From: Bacillota bacterium
GTDB taxonomy: Bacteria; Bacillota; UBA994
Direction: 5' to 3'
Assembly: GCA_009773495.1 (NCBI GenBank)
Contig: WSXW01000001.1
Span: forward strand, 62,001-126,000
Length of the DNA stretch: 64,000 nt
Shown: one piece after another, positions 25,873 through 34,503 of the stretch
Position numbering within the stretch: the first letter of the stretch is position 1
How the letters are laid out: the number at the start of each line of letters is the position of its first letter
Notes under the pieces: model-generated
Database searches by the model: none
Told to the model about the DNA's origin: nothing
The model's input: the letters and a program-made list of their open reading frames with translations, nothing else
Translations under genes and position numbers: made by a program

Positions 25873-26036
25873 CACATCGAGCATGGCGCATGGACGGTTC
25901 CTGGCTTACTGCTCCTAACTCCTAGTAGTAGTGAACCTCATTGGATTTTTGATATTGGATTTTTGTTTAACTCCCCTCTAGTGAGTAGTGTGTGATCAGT
26001 GATTCAGAAAGCGGAAAGGGGCGAGCGCTGCGCCGC
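25873..26036. other. intergenic spacer between convergent genes, repeat-like words, no gene seen
   Basis: Contains GGATTTTTGATATTGGATTTTTG (a short tandem of GGATTTTTG), AGTGAGTAGTG and AGCGGAAAGGGGCGAGCGCT, which recall the dispersed repeats upstream of the HAD gene. No clear terminator with a T-run was found for either neighbour. Confidence 0.5.
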
Positions 26037-27005
26037 TCAGTTACTCGCCACGACCCGATTATGTCCATACTTGCCACAGCGATCTCCCCAGAAGGCCACA
26101 ATTTCTCCATTCAGGGAGAACTGCACTACTTCGCAATTGTTGCCACACCCTGTGCAAGAAACGCCTGTAGCTTGGCAATCAGCATCGGCCACGTCGAAGC
26201 CTCTAAAGGTCGATACCGTTTTTATTTGCTCTGCTAAGTAGCATGCACCGAGCGCGCCCATGACACTGTAGTGTTCAGGAACATGAACTGGTAAGCCCAG
26301 CGCCTCTTCAAACGCTCGTCTTATCCCTACATTTGCCGCAACTCCCCCTTGGAACACCACGGGACTTACAATCCCCTTTCCTTTGGCTACGTTGTTGAGA
26401 TAGTTGCGGACCAAGGCCTCACACAAGCCGGCCACGATGTCCGATGTAGAGTGCCCGACCTGCTGTTTATGAACCATATCTGATTCTGCGAACACCGCAC
26501 ACCTACCTGCTATGCGGGTAGGTGTCTTTGCGTTAAGCGCCAGCTGACCCAGTTCCTCAATGGGGATTCCTAAACGGCTGGCTTGCCTGTCTAGAAAGGA
26601 CCCTGTTCCGGCAGCACAGACCGTATTCATAGCAAAGTCAGTCACGACGCCATGATTGAGGATAATAATTTTAGAGTCCTGACCGCCAATTTCTAAAATA
26701 GTACGAGTGCCTGGTACGCAACGCAATGTTGCTGTGGCGTGCGCTGTAATTTCGTTTTTCACCACATCTGCCCCGACGATTGCTGCAGCCAGCATTCTGC
26801 CACTACCAGTTGTACCTACTCCCACTATCTCTGCATCCTGTGGGATGAGGGCACTTATCTCCTTAATCCCTTGTTGTATTGCCAAAATGGGTTGCCCTTG
26901 TGTCTTTAAGTACAGCGTTCCTAATACCTCCCCCGAGGCGTTACTGGCGACTACATTCGTACTAACCGAACCGACGTCAATTCCTAAATAAACTTTACTT
27001 TGCAC
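26037..27005 (-). CDS. 2-hydroxyacyl-CoA dehydratase activase-like ATPase (HgdC/BcrAD family)
   Basis: 322 aa ASKHA-fold ATPase: YLGIDVGSVSTNVV, LEIGGQDSKII, and the two cysteines that bridge a [4Fe-4S] cluster between subunits, CAAGTGSFLD and GRCAVFAESD. A C-terminal extension carries SCTGCGNNCE, an extra cysteine group seen in large CoA-activase proteins. Classical members inject an electron into dehydratases or benzoyl-CoA reductases; the partner here is unknown. GTG start overlaps the upstream gene, with GGGTGG as SD. Confidence 0.9.
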   Translation of the reverse strand: MQSKVYLGIDVGSVSTNVVASNASGEVLGTLYLKTQGQPILAIQQGIKEISALIPQDAEIVGVGTTGSGRMLAAAIVGADVVKNEITAHATATLRCVPGTRTILEIGGQDSKIIILNHGVVTDFAMNTVCAAGTGSFLDRQASRLGIPIEELGQLALNAKTPTRIAGRCAVFAESDMVHKQQVGHSTSDIVAGLCEALVRNYLNNVAKGKGIVSPVVFQGGVAANVGIRRAFEEALGLPVHVPEHYSVMGALGACYLAEQIKTVSTFRGFDVADADCQATGVSCTGCGNNCEVVQFSLNGEIVAFWGDRCGKYGHNRVVASN

Positions 27006-28098
27006 GGTGTTCCACCCCCGTAGCTATGGCTTGCCTAGTATGCAACATATCAACAAACGCCTCTAGTCTTGTCTGTAGCCCAGCTTCACCCGAGTGCTCA
27101 TCCAAAATCAAAGTCATTATCGGAAGGCTAAAATCCTTGCTGATTCTAGGCAGTATACTCTGCGCTACGATTTCCGGCATACACGTCAGGGGAAGCACCT
27201 GGATGATGCCATCAATTCCTTCGTTAGCATAGAGAACGCTGTGGCCGATTGTCTCTAGACCGTGCCCGCCGACATGTCCTCGCAAATATGGTGCTGCTGC
27301 ACGCTTTACTTTACGCGCGTGCAGTTTTGCCCGTGGCTCTGGTAGAAGATGCTCACATACCCAATCGCTAAGATAGAGACTGCGGTGCACCTCTATTCCC
27401 ATCCTCCCCAGGCGCTTCTCAAACTCTAGGTTAACCTTAGGTTCGAGCAACATGTAGATCTCACCGACCACCCCTACCTTCAAAGGTTTCTGCTGGCGAA
27501 TAGGAAGGGTCTTGATCATCCAGTCGATATGTTGCGCGGACTCTCTAAGTTCGCGAAATGTGCGAGTTTTACCCACTGTACGTAACGTGTCGTTCCAGAT
27601 GCGGTCACACGCACCCGGTAGCATTTCTACTGCCCTCAACCTATTTAGAGTCTGCTCTACATGATCAAGCGATTTTCCCAGACGCCATGCAAAATAGAAT
27701 ATCTCCGCTACTTTTGCAAAACTATTCCCATTGGCTAAGGGCGAAAGCTTGTGCCAAATCTCTGTAATCATACCCAGCGGGGGCTCCAACACTAGCATAT
27801 TTACGTTCAGCCCCAGGTCCTGTAGGATCTCGCGCTGCAATTCGGCATAGTAACCAAATCGACAAGGCCCTATGCCGCCTGCCATAATAACTGTGTCAGC
27901 GCCATTTTCTGCGGCCTCTATATAATTGCCTATATTGACCTTAAATGGGAGACAGACGCACTCGGGTGAATATTGAGCTCCGATGGCCAATGTCTTACCC
28001 GTTATGGGTGGAGGGGGGACTACATCTAAGCCTAAGTTTTCAAGTAGTGCTTGTAGGGCGATGCTGCAAGTTCCCATGTGAGGAAATGTTACTCGCAT
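26995..28098 (-). CDS. acyl-CoA dehydratase activase-related protein (DUF2229/HgdB-like), gene 2
   Basis: 367 aa. MRVTFPHMGTCSIALQALLENLG, SPECVCLPFKVNIGNYIEA and GGIGPCRFGYYAELQ carry conserved cysteines typical of 2-hydroxyacyl-CoA-dehydratase-like double-cubane proteins; LILDEHSGEAGLQTRLEAFVDML is shared with the next upstream protein. In many Clostridia these modules form one very large protein with the activase. Overlaps the upstream gene by 59 nt and the activase by 11 nt, so one operon. Function in vivo is not known. Confidence 0.85.
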   Translation of the reverse strand: MRVTFPHMGTCSIALQALLENLGLDVVPPPPITGKTLAIGAQYSPECVCLPFKVNIGNYIEAAENGADTVIMAGGIGPCRFGYYAELQREILQDLGLNVNMLVLEPPLGMITEIWHKLSPLANGNSFAKVAEIFYFAWRLGKSLDHVEQTLNRLRAVEMLPGACDRIWNDTLRTVGKTRTFRELRESAQHIDWMIKTLPIRQQKPLKVGVVGEIYMLLEPKVNLEFEKRLGRMGIEVHRSLYLSDWVCEHLLPEPRAKLHARKVKRAAAPYLRGHVGGHGLETIGHSVLYANEGIDGIIQVLPLTCMPEIVAQSILPRISKDFSLPIMTLILDEHSGEAGLQTRLEAFVDMLHTRQAIATGVEHRAK

Positions 28099-29053
28099 GC
28101 TCTGACCTCCCTTTAACCATATCGATAAATGCTTCGACTCGTGTAACTACCCCTGCTTCACCGCTGTGCTCATCACCGATTAAGTGCATGAACGGAAACT
28201 CGCTGCGGCGCGCGTTACGTTCCAAGAGATCGGCAATAAGCGACTCTAGCCCACAACCAAAAGAAGACAAAACAATTATTCCGTCGACCTCACGGGGGGT
28301 TTTCACGAAGTATAGCCCTGCTCCCAGCACCTTTTTACTTAAGGTCCAGAATAGCTCCTTAGATAAACCCTGTAAGCCCACATCAATCTTATGCTGTGGC
28401 AACATTTCGGCAGTCACTACATCAACGCCGCTACGACGAAGTTGCTCAATAAGGCTCATGCTTAGAACTGGATCATAAACGTTGTAGGGATGACCTAAAA
28501 CAGCTACCTTCATACGTACACCAGGAGTCCTGCGCCACGCGGTTCCATGAAAAGCTTCTTCTGGGGTCAAACCAGACATCAGACGCTGCTCCACTTTGTG
28601 GTTCTCGCCTAAAGATAGGTAAAAAGCACGTAGTGTCGGCCAAACTGACTTGCCAAGCGTATGGCGGGCCTCTGACAATGCTCTCGCTATAGACATCTTG
28701 CCCCGGCTTAGATCGACATCTGGTGACAAAAGTTCCGGCATCTTATTCCCGCTATGCTTAACCATATCTGGTAGACCCATAAGTTTAGGGCAAATGTACG
28801 CCCGTGGTTCAACACTAACTAGGCGAGGCACAAACACATAGTCTACTTTATCGGCTAGGTCAAGAACATGACCAAAGGCTACTTTCACGGGCGCGCACAC
28901 CTCGTCTACGGTAGCCTGGGTGCCTAGATTGAGGATCCTTTCGTTGGTAGGTGGCGACAACACAACCTTACATCCTAAATCAGTAAGAAACCGTTGCCAC
29001 ATAGGGAAATATATATAATATAACAAGGCCCGCGGTACTCCAATTGTTACCAC
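28040..29053 (-). CDS. acyl-CoA dehydratase activase-related protein (DUF2229), gene 1
   Basis: 337 aa. VTIGVPRALLYYIYFPMWQRFLTDLG, ATVDEVCAPVKVAFGHV, FVPRLVSVEPRAYICPKLMGLPD and SSFGCGLESLIADLL are typical of the DUF2229 module; IGDEHSGEAGVVTRVEAFIDM is homologous to the end of the following protein. Several conserved cysteines suggest Fe-S binding. GTG start with GAGGTG upstream. First gene of the three-gene set. Confidence 0.87.
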   Translation of the reverse strand: MVTIGVPRALLYYIYFPMWQRFLTDLGCKVVLSPPTNERILNLGTQATVDEVCAPVKVAFGHVLDLADKVDYVFVPRLVSVEPRAYICPKLMGLPDMVKHSGNKMPELLSPDVDLSRGKMSIARALSEARHTLGKSVWPTLRAFYLSLGENHKVEQRLMSGLTPEEAFHGTAWRRTPGVRMKVAVLGHPYNVYDPVLSMSLIEQLRRSGVDVVTAEMLPQHKIDVGLQGLSKELFWTLSKKVLGAGLYFVKTPREVDGIIVLSSFGCGLESLIADLLERNARRSEFPFMHLIGDEHSGEAGVVTRVEAFIDMVKGRSEHASNISSHGNLQHRPTSTT

Positions 29054-29134
29054 TCAATCACCTCAAAAAGCAGTATACATCCCAGTATGTCCACGAATGG
29101 CCCATGAAATGCATGCACCTCTAAATTAATCCAC

Positions 29135-29821
29135 CTATTGTCTATTTTCTGACCTTCTATACTGATATTTAAAACGCTTTCCGCTATCAAGATAGGCAAA
29201 GAAAACGTCTTGAGGCTTTTCAATGCCTTTCTGGCACAACAGACGCGCGAAGTCGGCCTTTGACCAACCTGCCCCCTCTATATTTTCCCAATGCACCCGC
29301 CCGTCCGTAATTAAAGGCACAGGCAGACCGTCATACTTTACGGTCATTCCCAGGTCGGCAGGAGTAACGTAACGTTTATCAGCAACAGGAATGACACTTA
29401 ATGTGCCGGACGGTTCCAACACTGCATATTCGACATCACTCATATCTACAATCCCTTGAGTGCGCAGACCCACCAGCAAGTCGTTGATGTTATAACGTAG
29501 CCTGCGCATTTCCTTTTCCATGATTATCCCTTTGGAGATTACAATACTAGGGGTCCCATTAATCAATCCCCGGATGGTCTCCGACTTTAACGCCAGATAT
29601 GCGATACCGACTTCCGCAACCAACAAGACTACGAGAGGTACAACTCCCTCTAGCAGCGGTTTGTCCATGTTTTCTATTGGCAGAGCGGCCAACTCGGCAA
29701 TCATGATCGACACAACGAGGTCAAAGGGAGAAAGGTTACCTATCTCCCTTTTACCCATTATTCTCATCATCACCAACACCACAGCGTAGAAAAACAGTGT
29801 ACGGAGGACAATAGGAAACAT
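29135..29821 (-). CDS. DUF421 membrane protein (YetF/YrbG-like)
   Basis: About 228 aa: three N-terminal transmembrane helices (LRTLFFYAVVLVMMRIMGKREIG, FDLVVSIMIAELAALPIE, GVVPLVVLLVAEVGIAYLAL) and a soluble DUF421 domain with TPSIVISKGIIMEKEMRRLRYNINDLL and YAVLEPSGTLSVIP. Common in spore formers, several paralogues per genome, role unclear. ATG has GAGGTGAGAG upstream. Confidence 0.88.
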   Translation of the reverse strand: MFPIVLRTLFFYAVVLVMMRIMGKREIGNLSPFDLVVSIMIAELAALPIENMDKPLLEGVVPLVVLLVAEVGIAYLALKSETIRGLINGTPSIVISKGIIMEKEMRRLRYNINDLLVGLRTQGIVDMSDVEYAVLEPSGTLSVIPVADKRYVTPADLGMTVKYDGLPVPLITDGRVHWENIEGAGWSKADFARLLCQKGIEKPQDVFFAYLDSGKRFKYQYRRSENRQ

Positions 29822-29929
29822 TTCTCTCACCTCACTTGTACCCTTCCCAAGTACGAGCCGAGGTATGTTTAGCCAGCTCAGAACTGCTAGTTTCTAACTG
29901 GCAAGTGACTGTGTTGGGATTTGAGATAG

Positions 29930-29954
29930 AAAAAAGCTGACCTTTAAAGTCAGC
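29930..29954 (-). terminator. intrinsic terminator after the CotS-like gene
   Basis: GCTGAC and GTCAGC pair around a 7-base loop (extendable by T-A pairs) and are followed by six T's on the minus strand, 14 nt after the stop codon. Confidence 0.75.
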
Positions 29955-29967
29955 CTAGTTTGAGATG

Positions 29968-31188
29968 TTATTCAGGTATATCCTCATCCTCAATTGCCCG
30001 CTCTTCCACAAGAGGTTCTTCTTGATTGGCTCCCAAGGGGCGAGGGAAGGGTTTCCATACAATGCTCGCCTTGGGCTTTCTGACTTTGGGTTGAAGTTCC
30101 TCTATCTCTCCTAACTGCTCCTGTAGCACCTCAACTTCATCTACCTTTCCCTCTCCCCCCTGTTCCGCCACTGGAGTTTCCTCTACTACTACCGGCACTA
30201 CATCCAGACGCTTGTCTTCACTCTTCAATTCGCAACCTCCTTTTCCCATCCTCTTTGCAATCACAAGGTGCTCGCTCAACCAGTCTAACCATTCACGTTT
30301 GCGCTGCAGTTGCTCTAAAGTAGTCAAGCCTTTTAATAACGGACGCCCTCGCGTCATGTCATCGAGTTCTTGAGCCCACTCGTGCGGATATGTTAGATAG
30401 GCGAAAAGCATTTGACATTCTATATCTGACATTGGATGAACTGCCTGATACGCGGCTAAAAGGTGCAAGCATGTATCTCCTGTGTATCCACTATCGAGCA
30501 GTAACTCAGCCAGACCTATGTAATTAGCTTCTACAAAGCAGTCATGCGCATAGTTGAGGTGAACTGTATGGCCTTCGCTTACATATACGAATTTTCCAAA
30601 AGACAAGTGTGCAAAGGAAATTACGGGCTGGCCGTCATAGATTCGCTCTAGTTCTTCGAGTGACGATAGTGATTCTTCAGCTTCATTAAGTAACTGGCGC
30701 AAAGCTTCCCCGCGGGCGGCCTGTCGGTATTTGTGCACCGCGAGTTGCCAGTAGGCAGCACGCTCGCGGGCCCCCAAACGCCAAAGGGGAGACACCCGGC
30801 CTTCTGGTTGAGGACAAAAATACAGTATGTCTTCCGATGCCCGGTGGACATGGCCTAGCAGCCTTCCGATGGCCCTCACTTCAAATGTATTAGCCGCGTC
30901 ACAGGCTGCACCGCGAACATAATTGGTCAAAAATACCTGGTTTTTTGAAATATTTACCACTAAATCTCCCGTGTTTGTACGCAACAATGAGCCCAGGCCC
31001 TTGACTCCGCGCTTTGCCAATTCGTCTAAACAAGAACCAACCCACACAATATCGCAAGCAGCACCAACGTAGAGATGAACGGCTGCCAGCCCCTCCCGGG
31101 TGATGAGGCAGCACTCTTTGTCGACCAAGTGAGATTTGGGCTTGAGCCCATACAACGTTGAGATTTCTGCTAGGCTGGCATCTAGCAA
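29968..31188 (-). CDS. CotS-family spore coat protein with acidic C-terminal tail
   Basis: 406 aa. The first ~330 residues resemble the CotS/YutH kinase-like (aminoglycoside phosphotransferase fold) spore coat proteins: start MLDASLAEISTLYGL, LYVGAACDIV, GHVHRASEDI, FAHLSFGKFVYVSEGHTVHLNY and a DISDIECQM-like region. The canonical catalytic HGD..N..D is not evident, so it may be structural. Residues ~330-406 are a low-complexity tail rich in E, V and P (EEVLQEQLGEIEELQP). TTG start, GAGGGG upstream. Own terminator. Confidence 0.75.
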   Translation of the reverse strand: MLDASLAEISTLYGLKPKSHLVDKECCLITREGLAAVHLYVGAACDIVWVGSCLDELAKRGVKGLGSLLRTNTGDLVVNISKNQVFLTNYVRGAACDAANTFEVRAIGRLLGHVHRASEDILYFCPQPEGRVSPLWRLGARERAAYWQLAVHKYRQAARGEALRQLLNEAEESLSSLEELERIYDGQPVISFAHLSFGKFVYVSEGHTVHLNYAHDCFVEANYIGLAELLLDSGYTGDTCLHLLAAYQAVHPMSDIECQMLFAYLTYPHEWAQELDDMTRGRPLLKGLTTLEQLQRKREWLDWLSEHLVIAKRMGKGGCELKSEDKRLDVVPVVVEETPVAEQGGEGKVDEVEVLQEQLGEIEELQPKVRKPKASIVWKPFPRPLGANQEEPLVEERAIEDEDIPE

Positions 31189-31255
31189 ATCTCATCACCC
31201 CTCTCGTCAGATTAGGTCATTCTAAATCTATTCGCCACTAAGCCCGAGCTAGTAC

Positions 31256-31295
31256 TAAAAATTGAGAGTGGGGATGATGGAAATCATCCCCACTC
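31256..31295 (-). terminator. terminator of the ATP-grasp/GNAT operon
   Basis: A 13-bp perfect stem (GAGTGGGGATGAT with ATCATCCCCACTC) and a TTCC loop are followed by TCAATTTTT on the minus strand. It lies about 50 nt after the GNAT gene and before the CotS-like gene. Confidence 0.85.
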
Positions 31296-31347
31296 AATAT
31301 GTGACCTAGCACATGAAACATTAGAGGCAGTTATCAGTTCTCAGAGC

Positions 31348-31836
31348 TCAGTTCCTGGCAGGTGTATTTCGTTCCCTCAATCCTAATGCCAAGGCCTGAG
31401 GGCCATCCGTTTTCAGCCTCAACACTACCTTCCCTGTATCGCGTACAAACACGCTATGAGCTCTCAGTCCGCAGGCGAAGGCTAATTTTAGACTAGGCAC
31501 ATTATCAGAAGCTATTTCCACATGAAACTTACCCAGCTCAGCTATGGCTCGTCGTAGTAGCTCCTTGCCTACGCCTTTACTGCGCTCAGCTTTTCGAACA
31601 ACAGCTAGAGAAAAATCCTGACCGTGTTCCTTACATGCGAGAACTCCTAGAAGTCTGTTTTGCTCTGTTGCAAGCAGCACGATTGACCCTATCCCCGCTA
31701 AATCATCTCCTGTCAAAGATCTAAGCCTTGAATTGGTTTCGGGGGTAATATGGCGGTCCTTATAATTGGCCACAAAAGCTAGAACCCTTTTCCGCAGACG
31801 CGGCCAAGTTTCAGGGCTAACACTAGTAATCAACAT
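31348..31836 (-). CDS. GNAT-family N-acetyltransferase
   Basis: About 162 aa. The acetyl-CoA pyrophosphate loop is RKAERSKGVGKELLRRAI and the C-terminal region NVPSLKLAFACGLRAHSVFVRD fits the GNAT fold. Substrate unknown. It overlaps the end of the ATP-grasp gene upstream by 14 nt, so it is part of that operon. GNAT enzymes are described as partners of amidoligase gene sets. The second ATG is chosen for its spacing to GAGG. Confidence 0.82.
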   Translation of the reverse strand: MLITSVSPETWPRLRKRVLAFVANYKDRHITPETNSRLRSLTGDDLAGIGSIVLLATEQNRLLGVLACKEHGQDFSLAVVRKAERSKGVGKELLRRAIAELGKFHVEIASDNVPSLKLAFACGLRAHSVFVRDTGKVVLRLKTDGPQALALGLRERNTPARN

Positions 31837-33160
31837 GGTCATCTACCTCATGCCTCTGATACCCTGACAAATACCTACTAAACTCAACCAACCTGCGCAG
31901 CGATTTCCGGCGAATAATCGGTTCATCAAATTTCATAGGCTTGGCGTTGGCCTCAAAAAAGTAGCATTCACCATCACTAGTAATACCAATGTCCATTGAG
32001 AGTTCCCCAAAGAGGCGCTTATAGTGATTCTCAATCGCAGGGGCCACAGTTAAGGCTAGGTTTCTTAATTTTGTGTAAACTCCGCCTGGAGTATCCAGCC
32101 TCTCATGAAAGACGTCACTGATGACGGTCTCAATCGGAGCTATATAACCGCCATTGGGGACATGAGTGGTAATGCCACCCCGTGCCGCTACCCTCACCCC
32201 CGCGCCAGTTAAATCCCAAACTCCCTCCCCTGTCTTCTGCATAATAATACGTGCGTCAAAGATAGCGCCCTTGTACTTTGCTAACCGTAACCCTTGCTGG
32301 ACAAGATATATCCCTGGGTGGCGCCTAGCGCTAAACGACTGCGCTAAGCCCCTAAAATTCTCATGTGGTTCGTGCCTATAAGTCCCCCCTACTTTATAAA
32401 TCAAAATGTATTTTCCGCCCTTGTATTCGGCTCTCATAATACCGTGCCCTGCGAAGGTATCCCGTGGCTTTAGATAGACCATGCGATGCCTCTTGAGCAT
32501 CGATAGTACATCCTCTGGTCCATGGTAGAGCTTTGTATCAAGAAGATACCGCCTCAGCCCTGGCTCCTGAGAAAAGATGCGGTGTAGATCCCATTTATTA
32601 AGAAAGTGAGGATTAAATATCGCTGTACGATGACTGTGAGCGAGCTGCTCAAACCTTTTCTTTGCCATACGCACTACCTGCGCAACTTCAGACTGCCTGT
32701 CAGGTATGCGATTATAAACTACATTTGGCAATGGGTATTCATGAGCCAACCAATTCCCCGCTTTACTCTGGTGGTATCCAATAACACGCATGCGTTTAAA
32801 GTCAACATCTTCACATGCGAACACATATGCTACAGACCCCATGCTCCTCGCCATCTTAAGCAGAGCTACATAGGTTTCTCTTCTTCCACGCAGCCCTTGG
32901 AATCCCTTGGTACCCCTTGGGCGCTTGTTCGTCATAATGCCAATGTAGGGGCCTAATTGTAAGGCATCCCCCGCTTGCCAGAAACTTACCTGTTGCCTAG
33001 GCCTGATTCCTAGCCTGAGAGCGTCTCCTCTAGAAACATGTAACAAAACGCCATCTGAGCCTGTAGTCAGCTTCCCCTCACCACGCGCCAGACCACCCAT
33101 TAACCAGACTTTCTCTCCACCTATTTGATTATCTGACACGACAACACGTGCCTGTTCCAT
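31823..33160 (-). CDS. YheC/YheD-type ATP-grasp protein, paralogue 1
   Basis: About 445 aa. N-terminal ~90-residue domain ends in LQLGPYIGIMTN, then a linking region with VAYVFACEDVDF and PNVVYNRIPDR, NPHFLNKWDLHRIF, and the ATP-grasp part: VYLKPRDTFAGHGIMRA, FDARIIMQKTGEGVWDLTG and the metal-binding MDIGITSDGECYFFEANAKP. The Bacillus YheC/YheD relatives are endospore coat-associated. Start is the second of two ATGs after AGGAGGTG. The preceding paralogue ends 12 nt upstream. Confidence 0.9.
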   Translation of the reverse strand: MEQARVVVSDNQIGGEKVWLMGGLARGEGKLTTGSDGVLLHVSRGDALRLGIRPRQQVSFWQAGDALQLGPYIGIMTNKRPRGTKGFQGLRGRRETYVALLKMARSMGSVAYVFACEDVDFKRMRVIGYHQSKAGNWLAHEYPLPNVVYNRIPDRQSEVAQVVRMAKKRFEQLAHSHRTAIFNPHFLNKWDLHRIFSQEPGLRRYLLDTKLYHGPEDVLSMLKRHRMVYLKPRDTFAGHGIMRAEYKGGKYILIYKVGGTYRHEPHENFRGLAQSFSARRHPGIYLVQQGLRLAKYKGAIFDARIIMQKTGEGVWDLTGAGVRVAARGGITTHVPNGGYIAPIETVISDVFHERLDTPGGVYTKLRNLALTVAPAIENHYKRLFGELSMDIGITSDGECYFFEANAKPMKFDEPIIRRKSLRRLVEFSRYLSGYQRHEVDDHVDY

Positions 33161-33171
33161 CATGTCACCTC

Positions 33172-34503
33172 CTAACCTATGAGGCCAAATCCGGCGACGT
33201 AATGGGCGTAAGCGCATACACAGTAAAGAGAATAGGCTCCGTCCCGCCTTGCCCAAACCGGGGCAAATATCATGCGTCCAGGTTTGGCGTTAGCCTCGAA
33301 CATATACACATTGCCCTCAGGTGTAATGCCCAGATCTAGCCCAAGTTCGCCCAACTTCATTTGCGTTGACTTTTCTAAGGCTTTGGCAACCTCTTTCCCA
33401 GCCTTAACCACCTGCGCATACAGCTCATCTTCCTTGCCAGGGAAAACTTCCCTGAGCACCCGCTTTAATGGATATACACGCCCTCCATTATGAACGTGGG
33501 TGGTTATCGCGCCAGTGATTGCCACCTTAGCGGCTGGTCCTACAGCATCCCATTCACCTAGACCGTTGCGATGCATAGTAACGCGCACATCAAATGTTCG
33601 ACCGCGAAACCGTGCTAGGCTCAACCCCTGCTGCACCACATAGTTACGCCGATGCCGCGCCGAAAAAATGTCAGCTGCCGCCTGAGCAAAGTTGTGATGC
33701 TTATGCTCCAGATTTGAGTGACCTACTCGATACGCTACAACAAATCCGCTTTTGCTTCGATGCACTCTCACGATACCTTGGCCCAAGCTACCTCCCACAG
33801 GTTTAACGTAAGCGTGATTATACTTAGCCAGTATAGTTTCTATGTCGCGTGAAGATCGCAATGGCTTAGTCTCAGGCAGATACTCCTCCACCTCGGGGAC
33901 AGTAGATAACCACTTATGCACCTGCCATTTATTGAAAAACCTAGGATTAAACATGTATACATGCTTAACCTGCGCCAGCTGCCGCAAGAAATTTCGGTAG
34001 TGAGGGGTTCTCTCCAAGCCTCGGTTAGGGACACGATTATAGATTACGTCTGGAAGCGGTAGCGTGACAACTGACAGTGCCCCACTACACTCAACACTGG
34101 CCCGCACTAACCGATGCGACCAATCTACGTCATGTGATGTAAAGGCATACACCAAGGCACCAATCTGATTACCATAACGCCTCAGCCCCTTGAATAGAGC
34201 GGAGCTTCCAACGCTTGCTCTAGATCCAAAGGGCACGGTCAACAACCCAATCAAGGGTCCCAAGTGGATCTCATCGCGCTCTTTATGGTATACGACATTC
34301 CCTTTGTAGCCGGCGGGGTAATGCAACCTTGCCCGCAGTAGGGGCGACAATAAGGGAGTATCCCCTTCATTCAAGCGAACCACGGCTTTAGCGACTGCAG
34401 ATCCAAAACGAACACTTATGTGTTGTGCGTTATCTACGCCCATGCTCTGAGCGAGCTTAGTAGGTAGATACAGCACGCAAGGCTGAGCCATGCGTTTATG
34501 CAT
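33172..34503 (-). CDS. YheC/YheD-type ATP-grasp protein, paralogue 2
   Basis: About 443 aa with the same order as paralogue 1: EIHLGPLIGLLT, ALVYAFTSHDVDW, LPDVIYNRVPNR, FNPRFFNKWQVHKWL, YVKPVGGSLGQGIVRV, VQQGLSLARFRGRTFDVRV and LGLDLGITPEGNVYMFEANAKPGR. These are the glycine-rich loop, the RTFDVRV core and the E..N metal site expected of a working ATP-dependent ligase. ATG behind GAGGTG; overlaps the upstream gene's end by 8 nt. Confidence 0.91.
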   Translation of the reverse strand: MHKRMAQPCVLYLPTKLAQSMGVDNAQHISVRFGSAVAKAVVRLNEGDTPLLSPLLRARLHYPAGYKGNVVYHKERDEIHLGPLIGLLTVPFGSRASVGSSALFKGLRRYGNQIGALVYAFTSHDVDWSHRLVRASVECSGALSVVTLPLPDVIYNRVPNRGLERTPHYRNFLRQLAQVKHVYMFNPRFFNKWQVHKWLSTVPEVEEYLPETKPLRSSRDIETILAKYNHAYVKPVGGSLGQGIVRVHRSKSGFVVAYRVGHSNLEHKHHNFAQAAADIFSARHRRNYVVQQGLSLARFRGRTFDVRVTMHRNGLGEWDAVGPAAKVAITGAITTHVHNGGRVYPLKRVLREVFPGKEDELYAQVVKAGKEVAKALEKSTQMKLGELGLDLGITPEGNVYMFEANAKPGRMIFAPVWARRDGAYSLYCVCAYAHYVAGFGLIG

